From Calvatia gigantea (taxonomy: Eukaryota; Basidiomycota; Agaricomycetes; Agaricales; Lycoperdaceae): a DNA stretch of 64,000 nucleotides. The DNA lies in the NCBI GenBank assembly GCA_025093985.1, contig JACAAK010000018.1:1-64000 (forward strand). Reading direction: 5' to 3'. The notes under the pieces are model-generated. The model saw only the letters and a program-made list of their open reading frames with translations, did not search any database and was not told the origin of the DNA. Positions 45,781 to 55,950 of the stretch are shown here, one piece after another (the first letter of the stretch is position 1; each line of letters opens with the position of its first letter). The translations under genes and the position numbers were made by a program.

Positions 45781-46050
45781 AGGCGGGTTTTTGAGTAGGA
45801 AAGGTTGCGGATCAATCAATCACGGAAGGCGCATATACCTAGAGATTAATCGAAAAATCGTAAAATAGGTCAGGACCGGATAAATAATACACACACGTTA
45901 ACAGTCTCCACCCGCAAAGCCCAGATACCCCCTCCGAAAATGACACAGGAGTCGTATACCGTCCACCAAAACTCGGGTCAACACTTACTTCGAAACTGGA
46001 TCTAGATACGCAGAATTGAACCCAAAGGTGGTACCCGGTTAGGCGTCTAC
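45319..46050 (-). pseudogene. UTP7: UTP7 pseudogene, copy C, uninterrupted at the gypsy insertion site
   Basis: 45319-45780 equals copy B's C-terminal part. 45781-46050 continues the gene 5'-ward and aligns with 47214-47500 (shared CGGATCAATCAATCACGG, CATATACCTAGAGATTAATC, AACTCGGGTCAACACTTAC and GGCGTCTACAGAGTAATGC). The LTR seen in copy B is missing here, so this is the empty-site state. Substitutions and indels are frequent. Confidence 0.75.
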
Positions 46051-46225
46051 AGAGTAATGCGTAGCCGTCTTGACTCCCCTATACGGCATGGTTGTGAATA
46101 GGAAGTGCCCATATCAATCGAAGGCGCATAGACCTGAGATAGTCATGCATAAAATAGATCCGGCCGGATCCTATACACACGTACAGTCCTACCACCGTAA
46201 TGCCAAACCCCCGCCGACTCCCCAA
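46051..46225. repeat. LTR-end fragment plus repeated UTP7 flank
   Basis: 46058-46082 is the last 25 bp of the gypsy LTR (GCGTAGCCGTCTTGACTCCC onward). It is followed by CGGCATGGTTGTGAATA and sequence aligning with the first part of 47210-47380. It ends at the junction with gag at 46226. This is the footprint of an LTR-UTP7 junction copied from elsewhere. Confidence 0.75.
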
Positions 46226-46780
46226 GATACTTCCATCCGCTGTCCTATCAATGACCTTCATCAACTTGTTAATGGTGTGCCGTTCGCCACGCAAGGACTT
46301 GGAGTAGATCTCGAGGATCTTCTTCTTCAACACTGAATAGTCTTCACTATATCCCTCCAACGTCTTCCACAACCTCTTCGACTTCGCATCCACATAACGA
46401 ACCACCAATTTCGCCTTCTCCTCCTTGTCCAACCCACACAACTTCGCCAACTCCTCAAATCGTTCGAAAAATTCATCCAACTCCTCTGGATGTCGTGCAT
46501 CGAATTCCGGGGCTCTCTTGCTCCCTGGTGCTGGCATGGCTGCCATCCCAAGTGTCGTTGTCGTCATACTCATCGCTGGCAGTGGTGCTGTATCACTGAA
46601 CAACTCCTTCCGTGTGTGACTCCTTAATGTTTCCTCCTCAGGCTCAGCTGCTGTCAATGTAGTCGCGTCTGGAGGAATAGCTGGGCGTTGTTTCTTCCTG
46701 CCCTTAGTTGTAGGATTTGGTGACACTGAAGAACTTCGCGAATAGGATGTTGAACGCGTCTTGAGTACAAGTTCAGCCGT
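46226..46780 (-). pseudogene. Gag 5' part of the gypsy element, cut off
   Basis: On the minus strand the frame includes SPNPTTKGRKKQRPAIPP, ATTLTAAEPEEETL, PEFDARHPEELDEFFERFEE, LAKLCGLDKEEKAKLVVRYV and LEIYSKSLRGERHTINKLM, then at 46226 runs into foreign sequence. The first in-frame ATG is at about 46567; the open frame extends further upstream without one. It is the proper start of the element's gag but is separated from the rest by the 44171-46225 block. Confidence 0.8.
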
Positions 46781-46848
46781 GGTGATGAGTTGTGATACTT
46801 GAGATATGTATTGCCAAGAGGAATGTGTTCCCCGTCAGTGGTTCCAAA

Positions 46849-47209
46849 TGTAGGGCGGGAGTTTCGTAGACGTAGAGAAAGAGATTAGAGAACGAATTTT
46901 ATTGGTAGTAACGAAAACAAGAGAATAGTAAGTTAGTGTAAGGTAGCGAAAACTGTAAACTACGGCATGACCATGGCTTTTATAACTACTGCAGACTACG
47001 TAGCGAATATTCGACAAGATTCCTAGACTATTCTACGAAAGCTGAGGAACTATTAGGGTCAAGTAAATAGTACGCGATATCGAAAAACCAGAAAAGGATC
47101 GAAAGTTAACAAAAATGGAATAGTCCAAACTGAAACCCCTAACTCCTCCGAGCTCACCAATTCCATCGTCTACGCATCGTCCTCGCGTAGCCGTCTTGAC
47201 TCCCCTATA
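46849..47209 (-). repeat. 5' LTR of the gypsy element
   Basis: Matches 38322-38682. The bases just inside (minus strand TTTGGAACCACTGACGGGG) should hold the primer-binding site; TGG is present but I could not match a specific tRNA. Confidence 0.9.
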
Positions 47210-48290
47210 GCGGCATGGGTGTGAATACGGAAAGGTTGCCGGATCAATCAATCACGGAAGGCGCATATACCTAGAGATTAATCGAACGTCAGTAAAATAG
47301 GTCGGGCCGGATACTAATACACACACGTTAACAGTCCTACCACCCGCAATGCCCAGATACCCCCTCCGACTCCCCACAGGAGTCGTATACCGTCCACCAA
47401 AACTCGGGTCAACACTTACGTTCGATACTGGATCTAGATACGCGAGAAGTTGAACAGCAGGGTGGGACAGGTTAGGCGTCTACAGAGTAATGCAGCCATT
47501 TTGGTGTTCGAATTGGATAACGACGTTGTGCAGGCTTTGTGACATTGTGGCGTATGCACCTAATTTTGTATGATAGTCAGAGGAGCTGGCCCGTGGACGT
47601 GTCTTGGCATCTCAAGTATCCAGCGTGGTCCTTTATAAATGTTCAACGTTGGGTATTTGTTTATGGCAGTGAATGTGAGAGGGGAGGGACGTACAACGGA
47701 TACAAGGAGCCAGTACTAAGGCAGAAATTCGAGCCCCGTAGACCCAATATACACTCATAGACAGTGCAACTCTATACCGTCACCGTCATAGATATACACA
47801 TATTTTTTCTGCGCAGGAGCAAAGAGCGTGTGATCTTGAAAAAATGTGATATTGCAACATGTTTCCTGTAGCTGCAGCTCCGTATGCGTATGCAGAGTTC
47901 CGGTCTGCCAATCTACCTCCACAAAATTTAGCACGACACAAACACTCAGCGAGTGCAGTCGAGTACGCACGGACCATTCTGCGTATACCTGGTCCCATCC
48001 TGGCCACCATCCAAATTCGACCTCTTCCGACCCTTCGCAGCCTCCTGCCCAGGCAGCCTGTTCTTTTTTACAGATTAAACTGTGATGTCAGATTCTGAGA
48101 TGTTATCTTTATATGGCCCGTGCGAGTTGCTGCTCTTTTTGTGGAGGGTTTTATCGCTTCTGCAAAGAACGAGTCCATGAAATATCAATTATATCACTCC
48201 AAACCAAAATGACCCTGGTGGACCGTGAGAACTTCTGAGCTGTTTGCCTACTTGATCGCCCAAAGAGCGGAAGGTTTGAAATCTTCCAAC
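47210..48290 (-). pseudogene. UTP7: UTP7 pseudogene, copy B, 5' part
   Basis: The minus strand reads, rightmost first: DWQTGTLHTHTELQLQETC, ITFFQDHTLFAPAQKKYVYI, YDGDGIELHCL, MSQSLHNVVIQFEHQNGCI, PAVQLLAYLDPVSNVSVDP and SFGGRY. These are successive UTP7 WD40 blades. A 6-bp GTATGC duplication adds HT. It is less eroded than copy A in the N-terminal repeat. It joins copy B's 3' part across the gypsy element. Confidence 0.75.
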
Positions 48291-48700
48291 AACTCAACGC
48301 ATTAAGGGTGTAACTGTCGCCTTCCTAAGGTCATGTGTTCACTGGTACCCTGGCCACTATTTTCGGATGATGCACTTTGTGTCTTTTTGGTCCCACACCG
48401 TGTGGTTATCTTCCAACTGCCCCCTAATTGAACACTAGTACATGTTGCCCTCACTCGTCCGTTCATTTACCTGACGAGTTGCTGGCATTCTTAGCTGATT
48501 TTGACTCCCACTTCTATCACACTCGACATATGCAACAAAGGCATTGAGATTTCCAAGGTCATCACGCCCTCCCAGATCTGTCAGTCAGACATGTCTGTTG
48601 GGAGCGACCACATGGGCTGTGATCAAAGTTTTGAGAGATTGCAGATTAACCATCCTGTAAATCCTCCTGGACTAACCTAGGGTCAATAAGTTCATCCAGA
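48291..48700. promoter_or_regulatory. Region upstream of the deuterolysin gene
   Basis: About 400 bases with no open frame of note. It probably holds the promoter of the M35 gene that starts at 48701. Confidence 0.3.
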
Positions 48701-49090
48701 ATGTTCTCTTCTACCGTTCGCTCTGCGCTCTTCGCTCTCGCAGCATCCGCTGTTGCAGCCAATACTGCTCACAGCGTTTCCTTGAAGATATCTGGTAAGT
48801 TATGCCCTGCCCGTATGACTGTTGTCATTCTCATCATATCTACAGGTCCGGAGTCCGTCGACACACCGTCGAGAACCCCAAGGTCACCGCTACAGTCACA
48901 AACACTGGTGATGAGACTGTCGAGCTGCTCAACGACCCTCTCAGCCCTCTGTCGAGATTACCGGCCAATACCTTCAAGATCACCGGTGGTGCTGCAGGTA
49001 CTACCCCTTCTTTCACTGGTACCAAAGCGAAGTACATCCCTGAAGTGGCGGCAGCAAACCAAGCCTACATCCGTAGTGTTCGATCCAATT
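48701..49090 (+). pseudogene. Deuterolysin (M35 metalloprotease) N-terminal fragment
   Basis: ATG at 48701 opens MFSSTVRSALFALAASAVAA, a signal peptide, then HSVSLKISG. After a 57-nt intron the propeptide continues as GPESVD, and in another frame VENPKVTATVTNTGDETVEL, LLNDPLSPLSRLPANTFKIT and FTGTKAKYIPEVA. This is the M35 propeptide. The frame breaks at an AC-repeat (GTCGACACACCGTC, two extra bases). The catalytic domain with HExxH is absent: the homology ends near 49075 and the inverted repeat begins soon after. Confidence 0.75.
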
Positions 49091-49121
49091 CGCGGGTTTG
49101 TTTTTAGGCGTGTGAAGTGGC

Positions 49122-49395
49122 ATGCATCAGTAGTATACCGAGGAATGCGGTTGTGGGATCCAGCCCTGGTATTCTTTCCTATTTTCATCTGGTCACAGCT
49201 GTCTGCTTCGACGGCTGTCACATTATTTTGGGTTGCTATGATGGGGAAGGCCATCAACTAGAACGCTGTGGTTCATAATGTGCGGCGTTCAATTACACCA
49301 GAGAACAGACGCTTCGAGACACGCTCTGCCATTGCCTTCATTGGCGTTGTCCTCCACCTCCTGGGAAATAACACCACAAAGCTGTTGCACAAGGA
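49122..49395 (+). repeat. Inverted repeat, left arm (right arm about 50725-50993)
   Basis: The reverse complement of 50725-50993 aligns along its length: GAGGAATGCGGTTG, GATCCAGCCCT, TTTCATCTGGTCACAGCTGT, GGAAGGCCATCAACTAGAAC and CCTGGGAAATAACAC. The arms differ by scattered substitutions. The spacer of 1.3 kb contains the FMO 5' fragment. Confidence 0.85.
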
Positions 49396-49400
49396 TGACG

Positions 49401-50310
49401 TTAGCCCCTGTTGATCAATTGATCGTTGGGGAGATACTCACAATGGTCATACATCCGAGGGGTGTGCAAGGTTAAAGAGTCATATCGGTTTCGCCATGCG
49501 TCACCGATGCGAGGCTGCTCGTCGATGACCAAGGCAGGGATGCCCACCTGCTTGAAACGTGCGGCGACGATAAGGCCCGTTTGACTGGCACCGACTGACT
49601 CAGCGACCAGCAAGTTGTTGGGGTCTCAATCGTAACCCAACACCACTTATGAGTGGCTGTGGATGTTCCTCGATCGCTCTTCGTCGTTGATCGAGGACTG
49701 TCGGCCGAGAGACGGTGTGATCACCGTGTATGCCTAACTCCCGACCAACTTCCGCATGACCTTTGATATCACCTGCTGTCATATAAACCACGAGGGCTTT
49801 CCATACACCCTCTTCATCCTGAGCAAGTTGAGCGTACCCCTGACCCCACTGAATGTCTGTTTCAAACAGGAAGCCAAACCTAACTCCTTCTAGTTGCGAG
49901 CCGACTCGGTCTTGTTCAGGTGCAAGAAATTGGCGAGTATCAATCCGGAAGTCAGAGAAAGATATTCGAGGGAGCCGTTCCGATATATGTTGATAGACCC
50001 TATCACGGGGGCGACGAGTCCGACTGTCCCAACAGAAGATTTGGCTCTCACGCAACCAACCATCGTGAAGAAAGCATTCGGTTGTGGCATGCGTGTCCTT
50101 TACCTCAAGAGCACTTCCAAAACGCGAAAGCCAGGAAATAGTGAGGGTATTGGGGTCAAAAGGAGGATGTCCCATAATGAGGTGGTAGGGAACTGGTGGG
50201 GTTTGGTATCGAATCCAACTGTTTGCGGGCGAGAGGAACAGCACCTAAATACTCTGCAGTCGAGCACCACATGATTCGGGGCCTGGGCGGCCTGAGAATA
50301 CATCTCCCGA
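49401..50310 (-). pseudogene. Flavin-containing monooxygenase, N-terminal half
   Basis: The minus strand reads PPFDPNTLTISWLSRFG, CFLHDGWLRE, ISFSDFRIDTRQFLAPE, FGFLFETDIQWGQGYAQL, GVWKALVVYMTAGDIKGHAE, DQRRRAIEEHPQPL and then the FAD-binding strand VGASQTGLIVAARFKQVG, ALVIDEQPRIGDAWRNRY and LTLHTPRMYDHC. This is the first half of the same kind of FMO-like protein whose second half lies at 25.2-26.4 kb. The expected GxGxxG is GASQTG here (third position Ser). The frame changes at least once (about 49610), and the gene stops at about 49430. Confidence 0.75.
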
Positions 50311-50724
50311 AAATTAAATCAGCTTGCGAGGGGAGGACACATAAATACGTACGCACAGCATCCGAGGAAAGAGAATAATCCAAAGGAAATGGTAATTTGA
50401 GAACCAGATAAGCTCCCTTCGTGACGGCGTTGATGTGACAGGTGCTGAAGCAGCCAAAAACGTACGACAGAGATCGGTGTACAGAGTACTCAGGAAAAGG
50501 TACATTGCGGAGCGGACCCGCCCAACACGATTGAATTGGGAAAGTGACTTGCCGGAACCACAAACACACAGAGTCTCGAATAATATTTGCCCTCACGAGC
50601 AAAGATTTTTTGGCGGTCTCTCCCTGTCGAAGTTAGAGACATGCCCTGGCCATCTCTCGCTATCATTGTTCACAGTCCATAGTAACACGCTGGTTTGACC
50701 AAGGGAGTATGGCCGCTCATAACC

Positions 50725-50993
50725 CAAAGCAACAGCCTTGTAGTGTTATTTCCCAGGAGGCGGAGGACAACGCTAATGAAGGCAATAGCAGAGCGTGTCT
50801 CGAAGCTTCTGTTCTCTGGCATAATTGAACGCCGCACATTATGAACCACAGCGTTCTAGTTGATGGCCTTCCCCACCATAGCAACCCGAAATTATGTGAC
50901 AGCCGTCGAAGCAGACAGCTGTGACCAGATGAAAATAGGAAAGAATACAAGGGCTGGATCTTGCAACCGCATTCCTCGTTATACTGATGCACC
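50725..50993 (-). repeat. Inverted repeat, right arm
   Basis: Reverse-complement partner of 49122-49395. Both arms carry the same short open frames (for example LSYFHLVTAVCFDGCHII) that I could not identify. Confidence 0.85.
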
Positions 50994-51500
50994 TCGTGCG
51001 CCTGGATTCGTTTTGAGCCTGTTTCATTGCGGCGAGCCCGAATATCGATTCTATCGACATGGAAGTGGGGATCTGCCATCATCACGTGATCCATCGTTCT
51101 CATAATGCTTCAGGTTTGCCACGGCGTCAAATGATGGGGTCCTGGTAAATAGAATGTACATAAAGAACAGTGTCGACTTGTTACAAGGGTGGGGGGCGAG
51201 AGGTGCTCGATATCTCCAGCATTTTTTTTCCAGGCATGTACATTTGCCATTAGTATAATTGTTAGAACTAAATTACACTCGTCGTCTCATCAATCCAAGT
51301 CACAAGTGACTTTAAGCGCAGCTAATGACAGTAAGAATTAGCCCCTCGGCACAGCGGAGACAGATAAATTTATCGCACTCATCCGGAAACCTGGGTATTT
51401 GAAACAGGGCCCTCGAGTTGCAAACGTGGTAATGTTGGCCAACGGATTGGGCCCACAGATATTTTCTGGATCCCTGTAACATCGTCAGCGAACGGTTTAT
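50994..51500. other. Intergenic, no gene recognised
   Basis: No open frame of note. It holds the right edge of the inverted repeat and the 3' flank of the small secreted protein gene. Confidence 0.3.
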
Positions 51501-51814
51501 TCAGCGGGAGAGCGGCCGACGTTGTTGCATTATACGCGAAAACTAGCGAGGCAGATGAGAATCGAATTTTCGACCACTAATGAAAACATACAGTGACAAC
51601 GAACAGCCGGAGCGAGAAACTCGAGATGGACGCTGTAGATGTGGCTTGTGTTCGTGTGGATGCAGGTATCCAGCTCACTTTCTTCAATTACACGCCATTC
51701 GTAAGGTCCATTATACGCTTCGCATGTCGGGGATCCATCATAGAGCATAAGAACGGTGGCCAACGAACATGTAATTAGGGAGAAAAACGAAAAGATCGAA
51801 AACTGGAAAAGCAT
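51501..51814 (-). CDS. Small secreted protein
   Basis: ATG at 51812-51814 opens MLFQFSIFSFFSLITCSLAT, a signal peptide. The mature part reads VLMLYDGSPTCEAYNGPYEW, RVIEESELDTCIHT and HLEFLAPAVRCH. A 48-nt intron (GTATGT to CTAG) then joins a short exon FSRIMQQRRPLSR, with the stop at 51501-51503. About 87 residues in total, three cysteines after the leader. No named family recognised; the signal peptide and clean intron support a real gene. Confidence 0.55.
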
Positions 51815-52612
51815 GGTGATGGATGATGGGTGATGTGGCGAGCTCAGACATATCAGAATTTATATCTCAAGGATAGTCAAGCGAGTGACAGGGATCGATC
51901 CGATGATTACCAGCAAGTCGACCCTGGATGATAAGGATCATAACAACCTTTGAGGCTTGATGAACTATGCAAGAAAAGTGGTGGATAGCGGATTGGGGAA
52001 TGTGTTCAATAGTTCCCCTTTCGGGTGGACAAAAGGGGCCAATAAGCCGTTATACGGGTAGTTGAGGGAAAAGTCCTGTGCAACAGACACGAGGGGTATG
52101 CATCAACCTCGGCAGAAAGCGATGCCATGCGTCCGTTTGGGGGTACTCGAAGGTTCACTGCCTGAAAGCAAGCGTCTCTGACCACGCTTAGTCGGGGCTT
52201 ATGAAGCGCCGGGTATTCGGGGGGTGTTGAAGAGGCGATGGTGAGCCCTGAGGCCTGAGTGTTTTCTTTTGAAAGAGAATCTGGGCGCGCCCCGGGACTT
52301 GAGATAGATGACGGTTTGACCAGGAGCTAGTTAAAGCCAGCTTCTAACAAACTTCTGGAGGAGTTTAAAATACTGCGTGGATCTGGTGGTTCCGTTTTTC
52401 ACGGAGAAAGTGGGCCTGAGTATAAGCACTTCCTTCTGGGCCCTGGGTCTTGGCCGCTTTGTTGAACTAAGTATTTGAGTACAGTCAACACCGACTGGAA
52501 TTAAGCGTTAAGAATTCCTTTAGGCTGTCTTAATATAATAAGTGGGCAAATGTGGCTCTATGTACTCTCATATAAAAAGCAGTGAGTGGGTGGGGGCTTC
52601 TACGAGTTGGCA
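51815..52612. other. Intergenic, no gene recognised
   Basis: 800 bases, GC-mixed, between the small secreted protein and the F-box gene 3' end. Nothing identified. Confidence 0.3.
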
Positions 52613-53736
52613 TTACTGTAGGTTTGTCTCAATATCCAGCTCCGCAATTCGCAACGCATCCTCCCAATTAAGATTATCAACCTCTGCCTTTGGCACGATA
52701 ACATATTTTATGTTGTGCCGAATGCCCTTCCGCCACTCCGCAAAGAATATGAATGTGCTCCAATCCAACTTCTCCCCGTTGCCCTCCACAACTATTACTC
52801 CTTCCAGTGAAGGGAAGATGGTTAATGACAAACGAGGATCCTCCTCTCCTCCGCTTTCATCTTCGTCACTGCCATCATACTCGCCGACGAGGTCAAGGAC
52901 GGTATCGATCGCGGATATCTCGAGCATCAGGTGCTTCACGGAGTTTAGGGGCTCGAGCCATTCCCGGAACACGGAAAATAACGCAGCATCTTCGAGGGCA
53001 CAGCGACCATTTACAGGAGGGAGACTAATACGGAGTGCGTCCACCCTGGGAAGATAGTGATTAGGCAGGAAGGCAAGAAGCGGTTGGTGGAAATGTAACT
53101 CCTCAAAAGCTCAAAGCTTGATTGCCACTGGAACCTGAAGAAGAAATAGGGAGATTTGTGATTGATAGCTGGTTCTTGTTCGTAACACATGTCGTTGGAT
53201 AAGGCAACACTTGTCAAATGCAGAGATTGTAGTAGAGGGGCCCCTTTCCCGAATAGCTGGGGCGGGAGTAGCACGGGTTCAACGCTGTCTCCCTCAAATG
53301 AAAACAGAGTTAAAATGGGCGCAGATCCAGAGAGGCGTTCGTAATGGTCCTTCGTCAGTTCAATCTGACGAATTACTAGATAGGAGACTCGGTCGAGCTC
53401 GAAAAGCACACGAGAGAACCGGTTTCGTATGGCCTCCAGTTGCAAATTCTTTAGTCGAAAGCCAAAATCGCCATCGAGAAAGGTTTCGATGGAAGAAGGC
53501 TTTGACCACTCGAGGAAGTCGCGCAACTGTTCCTCCGAGAATCTCACAATGTCGATCAGCCTTCCCCAAAGCTCCGGAAGGGAAAACGCAACGGCTCGCC
53601 AGTGTAAAGAGACGCGACAAATAGTTATGAGCATCTGCGTCGCTTCTTTGAGAATGAGATTGGAATAGCGGAATTCAGTGGCAACGTAGAAGATGCGCAC
53701 GAGAAGTTCCATAGGCAGATCAATCAATCATGGATC
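52613..53736 (-). CDS. F-box protein; start and one exon joint damaged
   Basis: The minus strand reads IDLPMELLVRIFYVATEFRY, an F-box start (LPxELLxxIF), then ICRVSLHWRAVAFSLPELWG, the basidiomycete F-box pattern with W and P-x-LW, followed by about 300 residues of degenerate leucine-rich sequence ending in DALRISLPPVNGRCALED, an acidic patch and ELDIETNLQ. F-box proteins are substrate adaptors of SCF ubiquitin ligases. The ATG at 53734-53736 is followed by ATTGATTG; one ATTG unit too many puts a TGA after three codons, so translation could only begin at the internal Met (PMELL). Near 53090-53110 the frame also slips by one base between SSFELLR and the LHFHQPLLAFLPNHYL frame. Confidence 0.65.
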
Positions 53737-55203
53737 GTGGCGAGTACTCGTTCATTCCGGATTTGGTGTAGGTACACCGAGGAGTCGAAAGAACAGGCAA
53801 GGTCCCTGTAAGAGCCCATTTATCTAAGCAGATAATGCAATGGGATTATGTTTGAGCACAAAGAATATACTAACCTCGTTTCGACCGCCAACGGTGGGAG
53901 AGATTTCTCCTCCATCATGAACAAGTTCGTAGTTAGCGTGGGAACATTTATTCTCACCTGTGTTTGGCACGTGCCTTAATTGATCCGATCATACCAAACC
54001 CGACCCGATGAGTCCGAAACCGTTGTTTACTTCCCCCCACAAAAGGCTTGAAGGTTGAACTTCAGGCAGGTCATAGATCACGGTCCCATGAATTCATTCT
54101 GGTGATTCCGCGGGATCGCAGGACCTATTCTCAATCCACCTAGTTGCTTGGAGGACCAAGAATCATGATACCAACTACGCTGAAGAAACCGAATCTGCGA
54201 CACAACAGGGATTTGTTGTCAGCTCCAGTCATAAACGGTCGGCTGTGAAATGCTAGCTATCCCGGGCGCCGTATGTCGCGTGTTGCACTGTTCTGGAAGG
54301 CTCATCAGAAGGAGACTTACGACACCTTGTCTTCTTGACGTGGAGACTTCGGACCTTTGATATCTGAGGCTCTGGAGCCCATGTGTCCCAATTGGTATGT
54401 TAGACAAAGTATTTGGCGTTCTGCAACTGGCGGTAACCTCCCCCCCAAAGACCGACACAGTGCCAGGACAGTGCAAAAACGGGGTGCGCCACTGAACCAC
54501 CTATATCAGCGTTCATTGGCTAATGTTTCATCTATTATTATGCTGACAGCGTTAAACGCATGCCGAGTCGTTGAATTAGATTCCTCATCAAGCCCAAAGA
54601 AAACAACCAATCAGGTACCGTGGACCGATGCATGAACAGTTCCAGGGCTTCGGCTTCACAGATGAAGTGGAACGTATCAATGATAGTTCCCACTTCTGTC
54701 AACCGCTCGCATAGGACGGAACCAGGTTTAGTTAAAGAAGTGCTTGTCGTAGTAACTTGTGAGCTCTTCCTTCCCGCAACCCCCCTACTACCGCGCATCT
54801 GAAATATTCATAATTATGAGGTATTTCTTTTGTACAGTTGCTATTACTGCATTTAGTCCATGAGTTGAATTCTTTGACCTCGTACACAAGCGAAGCGGGT
54901 TCAGAAGCTGGGATAGCTGCGTTCGGTGTTTTGTGGTGAGCGTTACATTGCATGGGGGAAAACTCAATCCAATACCTGACATGTTAGCAGACAGCACGGT
55001 GGATCATGCGGTTCTGAGCCAGACGCGGAACATCACCCACGTATCATCGGAGGGCTCGCCGGCAAGCCGGAAGAGCTCGGTGATGTGACCACTCCCCAAT
55101 ATCTGGGCGGCCTCAAAGTCGGCGAGCCAAAGTTCAAAAACACCCGCGAGGTCCTCAATTGAAACATATCCCGTGCGCATTTGCGCGGGCTAGGTGTTGT
55201 AGG
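53737..55203. other. Region without an identified gene
   Basis: Short frames on the minus strand (54538-54998, for example VYEVKEFNSWTKC, then KEIPHNYEYFR) look coding in places but suggest no family. The left 200 bases probably hold the F-box promoter. Confidence 0.3.
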
Positions 55204-55950
55204 TTAACGCACTTGTCTTCCGCACACTGCCTCCGGACTTACATGAACAAAGGCGTCAAGGTGAACGATGAGTACTGGTGGTCGTGGGATATCCTCTTCT
55301 CCATTGCCCAACCCCCAAGGATAGGCCCATTGCGTCGTCTGAGTGATGGGGGTAATGGGGGACAGCGTGAAATCGTCACGATTCGAGCCTCCCGGGTCAG
55401 CACCGATGTCGAGCATCAATCCTTGAATGGGACCCTCCGACGGGTCGTCGGGGAGGGCGGTAAATAGAGGAGAGTCCGCCTCGGGGAGCTGGATGGGGCG
55501 CTGCCGCGGCAGAGCAGGGCCAACAAGACCTGCATGCAAGGGTGGGTTAATGATTTCGTAAATGTCTTCGTGAGTAAGGGGTGCTAATTCCACACCCCCA
55601 TCCGTTCCAGGACCGACAATATCATTGGCACTCCGGTAGACGGGTGCCATTGCTTGCCCCAAGATTTGGCTGGAGTTGTCTATCAAACCCAATCATCAGA
55701 TGTCCTATTCTAGTAAGCAAGGAACGGCCATACCCGAGGACTAGTGTGATTGACAGCAGAATTAGCCATGCGGGGCGGGAGGATGTCACACGCAGGGCAG
55801 TACCAGACGCCAGGGGAAGAGAAGAGGATTGTTGGTAGGAGCGCAGGTGAAGAGGCGGGAGGAAAAAAAAGCCACGAGGCACCCCGAGTCAATAGGTGGC
55901 CGTTCATGGGAAACTCCACAACTTACCCTACTCTCCCTTTCGGCCTGTGA
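55204..55950 (-). CDS. Possible protein of unknown function
   Basis: A minus-strand frame at 55692-55204 reads MGLIDNSSQILGQAMAPVYR, then GGVELAPLTHEDIYEIINPP and ADSPLFTALPDDPSEGPIQG, low in rare residues and free of stops for 162 codons. Upstream at about 55800-55720 a hydrophobic stretch (RPAWLILLSITLVLGYG) could be an earlier exon with a membrane segment. The join is not certain and I recognise no domain. The open frame could be chance in GC-rich DNA. Confidence 0.3.

Larger units (their letters stand above)
38322..47209 (-). mobile_element. Ty3/gypsy LTR retrotransposon with internal rearrangement
   Basis: Bounded by 361-bp LTRs that look identical (38322-38682 and 46849-47209), coding on the minus strand. 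GCGG precedes the left LTR (38318-38321) and follows the right LTR (47210-47213), a likely 4-bp target-site duplication. From 5' to 3' on the minus strand: LTR, gag start, an inserted UTP7-region block (44171-46225), gag-pol, a purine-rich tract, LTR. The insertion lies within a UTP7 pseudogene. Identical LTRs point to a recent insertion, and the gag-pol frame is open for 1797 codons. The interruption in gag means this copy is probably not autonomous. Confidence 0.9.
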
